From Parapedobacter tibetensis (GTDB lineage: Bacteria; Bacteroidota; Bacteroidia; Sphingobacteriales; Sphingobacteriaceae), in NCBI RefSeq assembly GCF_024643205.1, contig NZ_JAMKQJ010000004.1, positions 186,001-250,000 of the forward strand: a DNA stretch of 64,000 nucleotides. Reading direction: 5' to 3'. The position numbers and the translations under genes were made by a program. Shown piece after piece: positions 25,421-34,833 of this stretch. Position 1 is the first letter of the stretch. Each line of letters opens with the position of its first letter. The notes beneath the pieces were generated by a model, which was given only the letters and a program-made list of their open reading frames with translations, had not been told where the DNA came from and made no database searches.

Positions 25421-25789
25421 TTAAAGAGCCTTTGGCGATTTCCGTTTGGAGGATTTGGCTTCCCCGTTGAATTGCAAGCACAGGGTAATCCAGTAATTCA
25501 GCCCTTCCCCGAATTGTACATTGGTGCCATCGACATACACGAAATCCTTCATCACCCGCCCCCCCATTACCGCTTGACGGCAATGGTCCTTTTCAAGTTC
25601 TGGTTTGGCCTGAACTTCACCGATGCGGCACAATAGTTCACTGTTCTTCACGCAAATGCACATCTTGTCGTTCACCATGAAACAGAGTCCTTGAAACATT
25701 GCCTTTTCTTCAATAGCCGGTTCCTTGACAACCAGTTGGTCAACCAATAACTCCCGGATACGATTGACTAGATTTTCGTTGAATGCCAT
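25421..25789 (-). CDS. TfoX/Sxy N-terminal-domain protein
   Basis: 122 aa. Family features: VEEKAMFQGLCFMVNDKMCICV-like block (here EEKAMFQGLCFMV then DKMCICVKN), LLCRIGE, GRVMKDFVYVD and a final aromatic helix (LNYWITLCLQF) before a Lys-rich tail. Only the N-terminal TfoX domain is present, as in many stand-alone homologues that are not proven competence regulators. Start ATG 25789. Confidence 0.8.
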   Translation of the reverse strand: MAFNENLVNRIRELLVDQLVVKEPAIEEKAMFQGLCFMVNDKMCICVKNSELLCRIGEVQAKPELEKDHCRQAVMGGRVMKDFVYVDGTNVQFGEGLNYWITLCLQFNGEAKSSKRKSPKAL

Positions 25790-25961
25790 AAGTATTCAAA
25801 ATTATAAATAATTCCCTACTTTTTGCACTTCCCAATCGACACCTTATTCCATTTTGAAAATAATAAGATACAGCCAATACTTTATGCTTATTTTTACCAC
25901 GTAAAAGTAACAGAAATAGTCGGATTTCCCATAGATGGCCGGGATATGAAAACCCCTAATC

Positions 25962-26387
25962 ATGACAAAGAACAAAACCGCACCAACCGAAGCAAGTGTC
26001 GTCGATTTCATCAATGCCTTTGCGGACTCCGAGCAAAAGAAAAAAGACAGCTTTGAATTGCTGGAACTCATGCAACGGGTTTCCGGTCATGAACCCAAGC
26101 TATGGGGGCCTAGCATCATCGGCTTCGGTAGTTATCACTATCGGTATGATAGTGGGCACGAAGGCGATGCGCCGCTTGTCGGGTTTTCACCGCGAAAGGC
26201 CGCCATATCACTGTATGCCTTTACAGGACTGGAAGAGCATAGGCATTTGCTGGATGCTTTGGGCAAATTCAAAATGGGTAAAGCCTGTATCTATATCAAG
26301 AAATTGGCTGACATTGATACACGGAAGCTGACGAAACTCCTAACGGAAACCATCAGTTATTTAAAATCAAAATATGGGGATAATTGA
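25962..26387 (+). CDS. DUF1801-domain protein
   Basis: 141 aa. It matches DUF1801 (YdhG-like): VVDFINAFADSEQKKKDSFELLELMQ, PKLWGPSIIGFGSYHYRY, VGFSPRKAAISLYAF, then GKACIYIKKLADID. The fold is thought to be a small alpha/beta domain with no known enzyme activity. ATG 25962 starts after 170 nt of intergenic DNA. It stands apart from its neighbours, facing the TfoX gene. Confidence 0.82.
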   Translation: MTKNKTAPTEASVVDFINAFADSEQKKKDSFELLELMQRVSGHEPKLWGPSIIGFGSYHYRYDSGHEGDAPLVGFSPRKAAISLYAFTGLEEHRHLLDALGKFKMGKACIYIKKLADIDTRKLTKLLTETISYLKSKYGDN

Positions 26388-26442
26388 ATGGCTACGCGGC
26401 CACTGAAAAACGTATATTAAACTACCCCGCAGTTTTTGGGAT

Positions 26443-27399
26443 ATGAAAATTAAGCTAATGATCTGTTTTTTGATCCTCGCTGGTTTTACTGGTTTCAAAC
26501 CGCTATACAATCACGCCCCTACCAACCTAGACAGCTCGCTCGCAGGAAAATATCCCAGTGATATAGGTATTGAATATGATCCTGATGTCTTTTACACGGA
26601 GAAATTTAATGATGGCATGGCCAATATATTGGCCAGGTATACGGATGTATTGAACAGCGAAGGAATGAGTCTTGATACCGAGGACGTTCCAGCCAAAGGT
26701 TCTGTTGCCATCAAAATGACAAATCAGGGAGGGAAAAACCAAGGAGGGCATTTATTCAGACGATTTAACCCAGGATTTGACAGTACCATCTACATAAGAT
26801 ATTATGTAAAATACCCACTGAGCTCGAAAGGGTACATTCATCATGAATCGGTTTGGATCGGAGGTTATCATCCCTCAACAAGGTATCCAAGCCCGAATGC
26901 GGGCTCCTGCGGACTGGGAGATAAGCGAATCGCAATAAGCTATGAACCCGTCAATGCGCCAAATATGGACACCTATCTTTATTGGGGAGACATGAGGGCC
27001 GGCGCCCGGGGAAAATGCTATGGCAATGACATGGTCAATGGCAGTCCGCAGTCAAAAAAATTGGATTGGGGAAAGTGGATGTGCGTTGAATTGATGATCA
27101 AACTTAACAATCCGGTAAGGGCATACAATGGCGAATTAAAGGTTTGGCAAGACGGCCTTGAAATAGGACATTGGGGACCGGGCTTTCCAAACGGGAAGTG
27201 GGATGCCGATTCTTGGTTCAATGATCCGGCAGGGCAGCCATTTGAAGGATTTCGCTGGAGAATAAATGAAAAACTGAACCTCAATTATCTCTGGATCCAA
27301 TTCTACGATGATACCACACCAGAAGGACAGTCCCATCATATCAAATTTTCCAACCTGGTCATTGCCCGAAAATACATTGGACCGATCAAAAAATCATAA
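26443..27399 (+). CDS. Exported polysaccharide-lyase-like jelly-roll protein
   Basis: 318 aa with a cleavable N-terminal signal (KLMICFLILAGFTGF). The mature part reads like the PL14/alginate-lyase-type beta-jelly-roll group: IYIRYYVKYP, ESVWIGGYHPSTRYP, GKWMCVELMIKLNNP, GELKVWQDGLEIGHWGPG, LNYLWIQFYDD and HIKFSNLVIARKYIGP. Similar proteins are annotated as polysaccharide-lyase-like and may bind rather than cleave glycans. The catalytic assignment is uncertain. It lies alone with 55 nt to the gene before. Confidence 0.6.
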   Translation: MKIKLMICFLILAGFTGFKPLYNHAPTNLDSSLAGKYPSDIGIEYDPDVFYTEKFNDGMANILARYTDVLNSEGMSLDTEDVPAKGSVAIKMTNQGGKNQGGHLFRRFNPGFDSTIYIRYYVKYPLSSKGYIHHESVWIGGYHPSTRYPSPNAGSCGLGDKRIAISYEPVNAPNMDTYLYWGDMRAGARGKCYGNDMVNGSPQSKKLDWGKWMCVELMIKLNNPVRAYNGELKVWQDGLEIGHWGPGFPNGKWDADSWFNDPAGQPFEGFRWRINEKLNLNYLWIQFYDDTTPEGQSHHIKFSNLVIARKYIGPIKKS

Positions 27400-27708
27400 G
27401 AAGCCCTGCCTAGGCATACAAAAGTAGGTTAATTGGTTTTTGAGAGCCGGTTTAAAAACTGAGTGGCCTTCGCCTTGCTGACAAGCGGGAAATGTTGTAC
27501 AATCACGCGACTGCTGTTTTCATGATTTGACAAACAACAAAGCGTCAAATATCGTTATGGGGCAAGCGGAGGCATGTAAGTGGCAAAATTGTTCTTAAGG
27601 TGGCGGAATCAGATGACGTGTTTATCCCGTAATATCTTCATAGCTTCTAAACAAATTGTAGACAGTCGCTGTTAATGTTAGAAAAGGAGCACTTCAAAAA
27701 AAGAAATT
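27400..27708. other. Gene-free stretch of 309 nt with a possible reading-frame relic
   Basis: No intact gene. On the minus strand a frame ending at TAA 27431-27429 reads SSRVIVQHFPLVSKAKA and TQFLNRLSKTN, with protein-like composition but no start; I do not recognise the family. A purine-rich GAAAAGGAG sits shortly before ATG 27709 as a likely ribosome-binding region. Confidence 0.35.
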
Positions 27709-28068
27709 ATGTTACAAGAAATCATCTTACAGGAAAAATTTAAAAGTTGTATAGAGGCTTGTTATCTGTGTGCAACTTCATGCGATCATTGTGCAACAGC
27801 CTGCCTTCAAGAGGAACATATAAAAGCTATGGCTACGTGCATCCACCTGAATAGGTTCTGCGTGGAAGCCTGCCAGACGGCAGCCTCGTTTATGGCAAAA
27901 ACCAGCGGTGTAGGACATGAAGGCTATGTCAAGCAGATGTGTAGTTTATGTGCTCAAATCTGTGAGGACTGTGCAAATGAATGCGAAAAACATGAGGTCG
28001 AGCATTGCAAGGTATGCGCAGAAGCCTGTAGAAAATGTGCGGACGAATGTTACAAAATGGCTGCTTAA
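27709..28068 (+). CDS. Cys-rich four-helix-bundle copper-storage-like protein (Csp3/DUF326)
   Basis: 119 aa with 19 cysteines arranged as CxxC and CxxxC along four helices: CIEACYLCATSCDHCATAC, then CIHLNRFC, CSLCAQICEDC and CKVCAEACRKCADEC. This is the pattern of Csp copper-storage proteins, in which Cys lining the bundle core bind many Cu(I) ions. There is no signal peptide, so the cytosolic Csp3 type fits. A purine-rich GAAAAGGAG precedes the start. It is convergent with the GNAT-nitrilase gene, 23 nt apart. Confidence 0.85.
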   Translation: MLQEIILQEKFKSCIEACYLCATSCDHCATACLQEEHIKAMATCIHLNRFCVEACQTAASFMAKTSGVGHEGYVKQMCSLCAQICEDCANECEKHEVEHCKVCAEACRKCADECYKMAA

Positions 28069-28091
28069 AATTGGCTACTCCATACTCAAAA

Positions 28092-29609
28092 TTAACCCTT
28101 CAGCACGCGCAGGTCATATAAATCCTTCCGTCGGTCTTTCATCGTCTTCACCGTACCGTATTCATGCAGCTCACGCAGCAGGTAAAGGTCTACATCCGCG
28201 ATGAGTACCATTTCCGTGTTGGGCGTGGCCTCGGCCTTGACTGCATCATTTGGAAAAGCAAAATCCGATGGTGTGAATACCGCTGATTGAGCGTATTGGA
28301 TATCCATGTTGTTTACTTTGGGTAAGTTGCCCACGGCCCCAGCAATAGCCACATAACACTCATTCTCGATGGCCCTGGCCCGGGAGCAATGCCGTACACG
28401 CATATATCCATTTTGCGTGTCTGTAAGGAAAGGGACAAATAATATTTGCATCCCTTGATCGGCTAATATTCGACTAAGTTCCGGAAATTCGACATCATAA
28501 CAGATCAGCAAGCCCACCTTGCCACAGTCTGTATCAAATACCTTCACTTCATTGCCGCCGCTCATTCCATAATATTTTATTTCATTGGGCGTAATGTGTA
28601 TCTTTCGGAATTCGTCCGTTTTACCATTGCGGTGGCATAGGTATGACACATTGAACAACTTATTGCCTTTATCGACCAACGGCATGGTGCCGGCAATGAT
28701 GTTGACATTGTAAGCGACAGCCAATTCCTGCATTTTCTTTTTGATATGCGGCGTATGGTCAGCCAATTTACGCATGGCCTCGGTCTCCGGCATATCGTTG
28801 TAGGGACTCATCAATGGTGTATTGAAAAATTCGGGGAATACCGCAAAGTCAGCACCATAACCACTCACCACATCCACAAAAAACTCCACTTGGTCATAGA
28901 ACGCCTCAAGGTTATCAAACAACCGCATCTGCCACTGCACCAATCCCAGCCTGATGGTTTGTTTTGCTGGAGAACTAGATTTGGATTTCGGTTCATAATA
29001 GATGTTGTTCCATTCTAATAGCGTAGCATATGCCCTGGATTCCGTATCGCCTGGTAGGTAATCTTTCAGTATTTTCTTAACATGAAAATCATTGGAAAGC
29101 TGGAAGGTAAGCGTGGCATCATAAATTTCCTTACGTTTCACCTTTTCAATATATTGCCGCGGAGATAGCTTGTCTGCATATTTATGGTAATTGGGTATAC
29201 GTCCTCCGGCGATGATGCCTTTGAGGTTCATCTCCTCACATAGTTCCTTGCGTGCGTCATACAGCCTACGTCCCAATCGCAATTCCCTGAATTCCGGATG
29301 CACAAATACTTCAATGCCGTACAGCACATCGCCCTCCATATCGTGCTTACTGAATTTTCCATGATCGATGATCTCATAATAGGAATCACCACTATCCGTT
29401 ATTTTGGAATCCACAATGATAGATAGGGCACTCGCCACCACTTTCCCGTCAACAGCCACACATAACTGTCCTTCCGGAAAAAGATTAGTCAAATCAACAA
29501 TGTTTTTCCTGGTCCATATCCCCACATCGGAGCCTTCATAGGCTTCCGTCATGGAGTCTATCAGGTCACTGTAATCTTGCTTGCTCAACAAGCGTATTTG
29601 GATGTCCAT
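28092..29609 (-). CDS. GNAT acetyltransferase-carbon-nitrogen hydrolase fusion protein
   Basis: 505 aa in two parts. Residues 1-195: GNAT domain (YGIEVFVHPEFRELRLGRRLYDAR is the acetyl-CoA-binding stretch). Residues ~215-505: nitrilase-superfamily hydrolase with the Glu-Lys-Cys triad seen as FPEFF, RKIHITPNE and LICYDVEFPE. Homologues with this fusion are widespread but their amide substrate is not established. The start ATG 29609 faces a small membrane-protein gene transcribed the other way. No sign of truncation. Confidence 0.88.
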   Translation of the reverse strand: MDIQIRLLSKQDYSDLIDSMTEAYEGSDVGIWTRKNIVDLTNLFPEGQLCVAVDGKVVASALSIIVDSKITDSGDSYYEIIDHGKFSKHDMEGDVLYGIEVFVHPEFRELRLGRRLYDARKELCEEMNLKGIIAGGRIPNYHKYADKLSPRQYIEKVKRKEIYDATLTFQLSNDFHVKKILKDYLPGDTESRAYATLLEWNNIYYEPKSKSSSPAKQTIRLGLVQWQMRLFDNLEAFYDQVEFFVDVVSGYGADFAVFPEFFNTPLMSPYNDMPETEAMRKLADHTPHIKKKMQELAVAYNVNIIAGTMPLVDKGNKLFNVSYLCHRNGKTDEFRKIHITPNEIKYYGMSGGNEVKVFDTDCGKVGLLICYDVEFPELSRILADQGMQILFVPFLTDTQNGYMRVRHCSRARAIENECYVAIAGAVGNLPKVNNMDIQYAQSAVFTPSDFAFPNDAVKAEATPNTEMVLIADVDLYLLRELHEYGTVKTMKDRRKDLYDLRVLKG

Positions 29610-29691
29610 ATTGTAGTTTCAATAATCCACTAACCCACTTGTTGCAAACAAAGTATGTTGTTTTCGAGTTTACTATAGAAAAGCAACAAGT

Positions 29692-29847
29692 ATGAGAACT
29701 TTTTTGTTTATCCTGGCCCTCGTCTTATTGGCTATCTGGGGCATTGGCATCTTTTTATATGCATTGAAAGGCTTGTTCAACATCATCGTTGTCTTTGCCG
29801 TAATCGCATTTATTTTGGCCATTTTCAATAAGCCAAAAAGCAGTTGA
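29692..29847 (+). CDS. Small two-helix membrane protein (lmo0937/DUF5670 type)
   Basis: 51 aa: MRTFLFILALVLLAIWGIGI and a second hydrophobic stretch ending AIFNKPKSS. The LLxxIWxxG then F...LL/LILVIF pattern is that of the short lmo0937-family membrane proteins found in many bacteria, often stress-linked. It fills the interval between the GNAT-nitrilase gene and the DUF3467 gene. Function unknown. Confidence 0.7.
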   Translation: MRTFLFILALVLLAIWGIGIFLYALKGLFNIIVVFAVIAFILAIFNKPKSS

Positions 29848-29857
29848 CATGTTGTCG

Positions 29858-30166
29858 TTAAGCTTGTGCTGTAGGGCCGCCAAAATTCATGGGGAACGGT
29901 GGTTCTTCATGCGCGTCAATGGTACCATTTATGGATTCATATTTGGCAATATTGTCTTCCAAGGCCCGCAATAACCGCTTGGCATGCTCAGGGGTCAGGA
30001 TGATTCTCGATTTCACCTTCGCCTTAGGCACACCAGGCATCACCCGTATAAAATCGAGCACAAATTCCGTATTGGAATGAGTGATAATTGCCAAGTTGGA
30101 ATAGGTGCCATCAGCCACTTCTTCCGTCAATTCTATGTTCAGTTGATTTTCTTTCTTTTCTGTCAT
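29858..30166 (-). CDS. DUF3467-domain protein
   Basis: 102 aa. Matches DUF3467: ADGTYSNLAIITHSNTEFVLDF, then KAKVKSRIILTPEHAKRLL and RALEDNIAKYE, with a Pro-rich tail. These small cytosolic proteins are nearly universal in Bacteroidetes and have no defined function. It ends 10 nt from the stop of the convergent small membrane-protein gene. Confidence 0.85.
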   Translation of the reverse strand: MTEKKENQLNIELTEEVADGTYSNLAIITHSNTEFVLDFIRVMPGVPKAKVKSRIILTPEHAKRLLRALEDNIAKYESINGTIDAHEEPPFPMNFGGPTAQA

Positions 30167-30270
30167 GATCCCTTAGCTAAATACAATTTAAATTTGTAGT
30201 CTTATAAGATTCGAAAATACCTTTTTTTTCTAAATGAATAAAGTGTTTGAGGGAATTTAAATCGAAATGG

Positions 30271-31389
30271 TCATTGTTTAAACGTTCTGAAATCATGCTC
30301 AGGTTTAATAGACAATAAGGTTTCGTAGATTAAACGGATGACATTGTCTACATCTTCCTTATGGATCATCTCCACGGTGGTGTGCATATAACGAAGCGGC
30401 AATGATATCAATACGGAGGGCACACCCTCATTGGAATAGGCAAAGGCATCGGTATCCGTACCTGTCCAACGGGAAGAGGCCTGCCGTTGGAAAGGTATCC
30501 CCTGTTTAGTGGCCGTGTCGATTAAAAGCCTATTGAAGTTTATCTGTACCGAAGGGGCATATGACACCACCGGCCCCCTGCCACAAGCCAAGTCGCCCTG
30601 CGTTACCTTGTTGATCATCGGGGTCTGTGTATCATGGGTAACATCCGTCACAATGGCCATATTGGGCTTGATGCGCTCAGCGATCATCTCGGCTCCGCGC
30701 AATCCGATTTCTTCTTGGACCGAATTGACGATATACAGCCCAAAAGGCAATTTCTTCTTGTTTTCCTTGAGGAGACGGGCTACTTCTGCTATCATAAAGC
30801 CCCCTGCCCTATTGTCTAACGCCCGCCCCACATAATAGCGATCGTTGAGTACCATGAATTGATCTTCATACGTAACTACAGCGCCTACATGTACACCTAG
30901 GGCCTCTACTTCCTCTTTACTGGTGCAGCCACAATCCAAAAAAATATTTTTCAGCGATGGCCCTTCTTCCTTTTCACCCGAACGGGTATGGATAGCGGGC
31001 CACCCAAACACTGCCTTTACAATCCCTTTGTCCGTGTGGATATCCACACGTTTGGACGGGGCTATCTGATGGTCCGATCCCCCGTTTCGGATTACATAGA
31101 TTAACCCTTCCTTGGTGATGTAATTGACAAACCAAGATATCTCATCGGCATGTGCCTCAATGACAACCTTGAAATTGGCCTTGGGGTTGATGACGGCAAC
31201 AGCAGTTCCGTAATGGTCCGTAAACATTTCATCCACATAGGGTTTTAAGTAATCCAACCAGAGGCGTTGTCCCGCCCATTCAAAGCCGGTAGGCGAAGGA
31301 TTGTTGATATATTTGCCAAAAAAAACTAATGATTTTGGGGTTACAATAGGGATATGTTTTTGTTCTATTTCTTTTTTTACTTTTGCCAT
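30271..31389 (-). CDS. M42-family metallo-aminopeptidase
   Basis: 372 aa, cytosolic dinuclear-zinc aminopeptidase of the tetrahedral-assembly type. Metal-site motifs: VIEAHADEISWFV, GRALDNRAGG with the bridging Asp, QEEIGLRGAE with the catalytic Glu pair, VTDVTHD, and a C-terminal SLPLRYMHTTVEM. Length is as usual. Likely a house-keeping peptide-recycling enzyme. ATG 31389 is preceded by about 150 nt of leader; it is transcribed alone. Confidence 0.92.
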   Translation of the reverse strand: MAKVKKEIEQKHIPIVTPKSLVFFGKYINNPSPTGFEWAGQRLWLDYLKPYVDEMFTDHYGTAVAVINPKANFKVVIEAHADEISWFVNYITKEGLIYVIRNGGSDHQIAPSKRVDIHTDKGIVKAVFGWPAIHTRSGEKEEGPSLKNIFLDCGCTSKEEVEALGVHVGAVVTYEDQFMVLNDRYYVGRALDNRAGGFMIAEVARLLKENKKKLPFGLYIVNSVQEEIGLRGAEMIAERIKPNMAIVTDVTHDTQTPMINKVTQGDLACGRGPVVSYAPSVQINFNRLLIDTATKQGIPFQRQASSRWTGTDTDAFAYSNEGVPSVLISLPLRYMHTTVEMIHKEDVDNVIRLIYETLLSIKPEHDFRTFKQ

Positions 31390-31541
31390 GTTATTTACGG
31401 ATATAAAAAGATGTGATTAAATTGCCATTGGCAAACTTAGATAAAGTGATTTTTTTTCACAAGTTAGTTTTTTGTGTTCGAGCTTCCGCCAAGGGGGAAG
31501 GGCATTTAAAACAAATTGGTTCATAGATTCGTTGAAGTGGT

Positions 31542-31685
31542 ATGAAGAAAGCAATTTTCAAATTACTCGTTAAAGTCAACAACAAATTACTGCCGAAGTA
31601 TTCGGGGAGTGATCCCACTGTCTTGACCAAAAGCCAGCGGGCCATCTTGGGGTTCCGGTATTGGGCCCTTATCAATTCACTTTGA
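31542..31685 (+). CDS. Conserved 47-aa basic protein
   Basis: ATG 31542 to TGA 31685: MKKAIFKLLVKVNNKLLPKY, then SGSDPTVLTKSQRAIL and a GFRYWALINSL end. The Lys-rich start, the 'LPxY' and the 'sk.Q.Ai.G.RYw.....' end match a small Bacteroidetes protein often labelled SsrA-binding protein by automatic annotation, a label I do not trust. It fills an otherwise empty interval and faces the TerC gene, 9 nt apart. Confidence 0.6.
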   Translation: MKKAIFKLLVKVNNKLLPKYSGSDPTVLTKSQRAILGFRYWALINSL

Positions 31686-31694
31686 CCCCTCTTG

Positions 31695-32450
31695 TCAAGT
31701 TTTTGATTTCACCTTCTTTTGCGCACGCATATTTAAAAACTCCACCAAAATAGAGAATGCCATGGCGAAATAGATATATCCCTTGGGTATGTGCTGTTCA
31801 AAGGCCTCTGCGGTCAATGATACCCCGATAAGCAAGAGGAAAGCCAGCGCAAGCATTTTTACGGTTGGATGTTTATTGACAAAGTCGCTTATGGCTCCTG
31901 CAGAAAGCATCATGATGATTACCGCAATGACTACTGCAGCAATCATCACCCCGATATAGTCAGCCATCCCCACAGCGGTGATCACCGAATCAAGTGAAAA
32001 TACAATATCTAATATAAGGATCTGTAAAATGACATTGCCAAAGGTAACAGCTTTGCCGCGCAATTCATGACCCTCTTCCCCACCCTCGATTTTATGATGG
32101 ATCTCCGTCGTACTTTTATAAATCAGGAATAAACCGCCCAACAACAGTATCAGGTCCCTACCGGAAAAACTCAAATACGCCTGCCATTTCTCATTGCTCA
32201 CATTGAACCAATCCGCCAAGTTCATGAACGTAGCAGTGAGCGACATGATCCACTTTATGGAAAACAGTAACGCCACGCGCATAAAAAGGGCGAGCAACAG
32301 CCCCAGTTGCCTAGCTTTTTTCTGCTGATCTAGCGGCAGTTTCCCGCTGAGAATCGAAATAAAAACAATATTATCGATACCCAATACAATTTCTAGGGCT
32401 GTAAGGGTAAGCAGTGAAATCCAAATTTCGGGGTCAGTGAGCCATTCCAT
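31695..32450 (-). CDS. TerC-family integral membrane protein
   Basis: From ATG 32450 (MEWLTDPEIWISLLTL) 251 aa with seven to eight membrane helices. TerC signature acidic residues in helices are present: EIVLGIDNIVFIS and ILDIVFSLDSVITAVGM, plus GGLFLIYKSTTEIHH. These proteins are linked to manganese/calcium export in other bacteria. The ATG at 32480 in the same frame would add a non-membrane tail and is less likely. Not in an operon with tellurite-resistance genes here. Upstream acyl-CoA dehydrogenase gene is 45 nt away. Confidence 0.88.
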   Translation of the reverse strand: MEWLTDPEIWISLLTLTALEIVLGIDNIVFISILSGKLPLDQQKKARQLGLLLALFMRVALLFSIKWIMSLTATFMNLADWFNVSNEKWQAYLSFSGRDLILLLGGLFLIYKSTTEIHHKIEGGEEGHELRGKAVTFGNVILQILILDIVFSLDSVITAVGMADYIGVMIAAVVIAVIIMMLSAGAISDFVNKHPTVKMLALAFLLLIGVSLTAEAFEQHIPKGYIYFAMAFSILVEFLNMRAQKKVKSKT

Positions 32451-32495
32451 AGTAAAAAAACAATGCACAAAACTACACATTGTTTTTAAATTACC

Positions 32496-33647
32496 CTACT
32501 TTAATACTTCCCTAGCGATCACCAGTTTCTGGATTTCGGAAGTTCCTTCCCCGATGGTGCATAATTTAGAATCCCGATAATATTTTTCAACTGGGAAATC
32601 CTTGGTATAGCCATAGCCTCCGAAAATCTGCACGGCTTCTGTAGCACATCGTACTGAAACTTCTGAAGCGTAATATTTGGCCATTGCTGAGTTTTTGGTC
32701 ACATCCTTCCCGAGGTTCTTCAATTCGCAAGCTTGTCTTATCAGCAACTCTGCCGCCTCAATCTCCGTAGCCATGTCTGCCAATTTGAACGATATGCCCT
32801 GGAAACTGGCTATCGGCTGTCCAAATTGATGACGTTCCTTTGCATACTTCGTAGCAGCTTCAAATGCCCCTTTGGCAATACCCAAAGCCAACGCAGCAAT
32901 AGAAATACGTCCGCCATCCAATACCTTCATCGCTTGCTTGAACCCTTCTCCCTCCTCACCAAGCAGATTTTCCTTAGGCACCCGGCAATTATCAAAGACC
33001 AGTTCCGTAGTCTCCGATGCACGCATACCAAGCTTGTTTTCCTTCTTGCCATGTGTAAATCCGGGCGTACCTTTTTCGATGACCAAGGTAGACACCCCAA
33101 GGGAGCGGTTCTTCTCGCCTGTGCGCACCATGACTACCGCTATGTCTCCACTTTTTCCGTGGGTAATCCAGTTCTTTGATCCATTCACCACATATTCATC
33201 CCCATCCAACACGGCCGTGGTGCCCATACCCAACGCATCTGACCCTGTATTGGCCTCCGTAAGTGCCCACGCTCCAATCCAATCTGCGGTGGCCAACTTA
33301 GGTAGCCAACGTTGTTTTTGCGTTTCATTCCCAAACGTGAGGATATGCCCCGTGCATAACGAATTGTGAGCAGCCAATGAAAGGCCTACTGAACCACATA
33401 CCTTGGCTACCTCTACAATGATGTCTACATATTCATGGTAACCCAAACCCGCCCCACCGTATACCTCTGGCACAAGCACCCCCATGATACCCAATTGCCC
33501 CATGGCTTTGAACGTATCCACAGGGAAAATCTGCGCTTCATCCCACTCCATCACATATGGCCGTATATGTTTGTCCGCAAATTCGCGTACCATGTTACGT
33601 ACCATCCGCCGATTTTCATCGCCCATCATTTCCGATTGTATTTGCAT
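32496..33647 (-). CDS. Acyl-CoA dehydrogenase
   Basis: 383 aa FAD enzyme that introduces the alpha-beta double bond in acyl-CoA. ATG 33647 (MQIQSEMMGDENRRMVR) is chosen; the open frame reaches 33800 but the extra residues do not look like the family. Motifs: AWALTEANTGSDA (flavin/substrate binding), GSKNWITHG, GGRISIAALALGIA, RHQFGQPI, and RDSKLCTIGEGTSEIQ with the Glu catalytic base in the short-chain-type position. Chain-length preference cannot be set. Possibly cotranscribed with terC downstream. Confidence 0.93.
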   Translation of the reverse strand: MQIQSEMMGDENRRMVRNMVREFADKHIRPYVMEWDEAQIFPVDTFKAMGQLGIMGVLVPEVYGGAGLGYHEYVDIIVEVAKVCGSVGLSLAAHNSLCTGHILTFGNETQKQRWLPKLATADWIGAWALTEANTGSDALGMGTTAVLDGDEYVVNGSKNWITHGKSGDIAVVMVRTGEKNRSLGVSTLVIEKGTPGFTHGKKENKLGMRASETTELVFDNCRVPKENLLGEEGEGFKQAMKVLDGGRISIAALALGIAKGAFEAATKYAKERHQFGQPIASFQGISFKLADMATEIEAAELLIRQACELKNLGKDVTKNSAMAKYYASEVSVRCATEAVQIFGGYGYTKDFPVEKYYRDSKLCTIGEGTSEIQKLVIAREVLK

Positions 33648-33840
33648 AATAATAATTGGTGTTTGCGCAATTATAATCAATATGGAAGGAAATGCAAACC
33701 AAAAAAAATATTGTGTAATATAGAATAAATTGGTATTTGGTATGAAATCTATATAATCAAATGGTATTGCCGCTATATCGCAAGCCCGTGTCGACTCCAA
33801 AAAAGATAAAAAATTAATGATCGCAGATATTCATAAAGCG

Positions 33841-33848
33841 TATCTTTG
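33841..33848 (+). promoter_or_regulatory. -7 element (TATCTTTG) before the DUF6263-like gene
   Basis: TATCTTTG fits TAnnTTTG, 32 nt upstream of ATG 33881. The -33 region is AT-rich without an exact TTTG. Confidence 0.55.
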
Positions 33849-33880
33849 GGCAAGCATTTGATAATCTTAAAATAAAAACA

Positions 33881-34816
33881 ATGAAGTACTCCATGACGAC
33901 AGGGTTACTGTCTCTTTTATTTCTTATCCATGGCACCGCATCGGCTGATGAACCGGCATTAAAAAATGATAACCCGCTAAGCCGCCAAAAGGAAGTATTA
34001 TTGAAGTTTAATCTCCAGCCAGGAGATAAATATCATTTTTCATCTGTTACGAAACAAAATATTGTGCAGGAGGCTATGGGCCAACAGATGACCACCACCC
34101 AGGATATCGTGGCTGACTATATATATGACATCCAAGCTGTCCAAAATGGCATGACTACCATCAACGTGACCTTCGGAAGCATCAAAATGGATATGGATGT
34201 TGCAGGTATGCAAAAGCTCACGTATGATTCGGATAATCCAGATGGGGGAACCGAGGAATTGAAGGCGATGTCAAACATGGTTGGCAAATCATTCTTGATG
34301 GAAATCAATGAAGAAGGAAGTGTTGAAAAGATAGAAGGACTTGCCGAAATCATCAGCTCCATTGGTGGACAACAGGCTGAATTGCTGAAGCAGAGTTTTG
34401 GAGATTCCTCCATGATACAAAACATGAACCAAGTAACCAACATCTACCCCAATAAGAAAGTAAGGGTTGGTGATAAATGGATGAAGAAATTCTCCGGCCC
34501 GGTAGCGGGTATCATGCAATCGGAGGCCACCTCTGATTTTTCATTATCAGATATAGAAGGCGATTTGGCGATATTGGAAATGAACGGGGAAATGGATTTT
34601 TCCAAATTGGAGGGGGGCGGTGGCAACCCGATGCTACAGGGTGCGGAATTCAAACTGAAGGGTACACAAACGGGAACCTTGGAAGTGGATATCAAATCGG
34701 GATTACCGCTGCAAACCAAACTAAAGCAAGCGATATCTGGGAACCTCGAAGTACAGGGGATGCAAATTCCGATGACTATCACCTCGGATATTACCATCAC
34801 GGGTAAAAAGCTGTAA
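33881..34816 (+). CDS. Exported DUF6263-like protein
   Basis: 311 aa with signal peptide (TTGLLSLLFLIHGTASA). The mature protein is beta-rich with repeated threonine/methionine strands (KFNLQPGDKYHFSSVTKQNI, GDKWMKKFSGP, GTQTGTLEVDIKSGLPLQTKL). It matches the pattern of DUF6263 proteins, exported proteins of unknown role in Bacteroidetes. It has its own promoter and a strong terminator, so it is a single-gene unit. Confidence 0.65.
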   Translation: MKYSMTTGLLSLLFLIHGTASADEPALKNDNPLSRQKEVLLKFNLQPGDKYHFSSVTKQNIVQEAMGQQMTTTQDIVADYIYDIQAVQNGMTTINVTFGSIKMDMDVAGMQKLTYDSDNPDGGTEELKAMSNMVGKSFLMEINEEGSVEKIEGLAEIISSIGGQQAELLKQSFGDSSMIQNMNQVTNIYPNKKVRVGDKWMKKFSGPVAGIMQSEATSDFSLSDIEGDLAILEMNGEMDFSKLEGGGGNPMLQGAEFKLKGTQTGTLEVDIKSGLPLQTKLKQAISGNLEVQGMQIPMTITSDITITGKKL

Positions 34817-34833
34817 ATTCAATTACCAGCGCC

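Noticed and set aside
28092..29609. Two separate genes for GNAT and nitrilase domains
   Set aside because: The frame is continuous with a plausible linker and no internal start with good context, and the same fusion is known as a family.
31457..31675. 72-aa minus-strand frame
   Set aside because: It is antisense to the better supported 47-aa conserved protein at 31542-31685 and has no family likeness.
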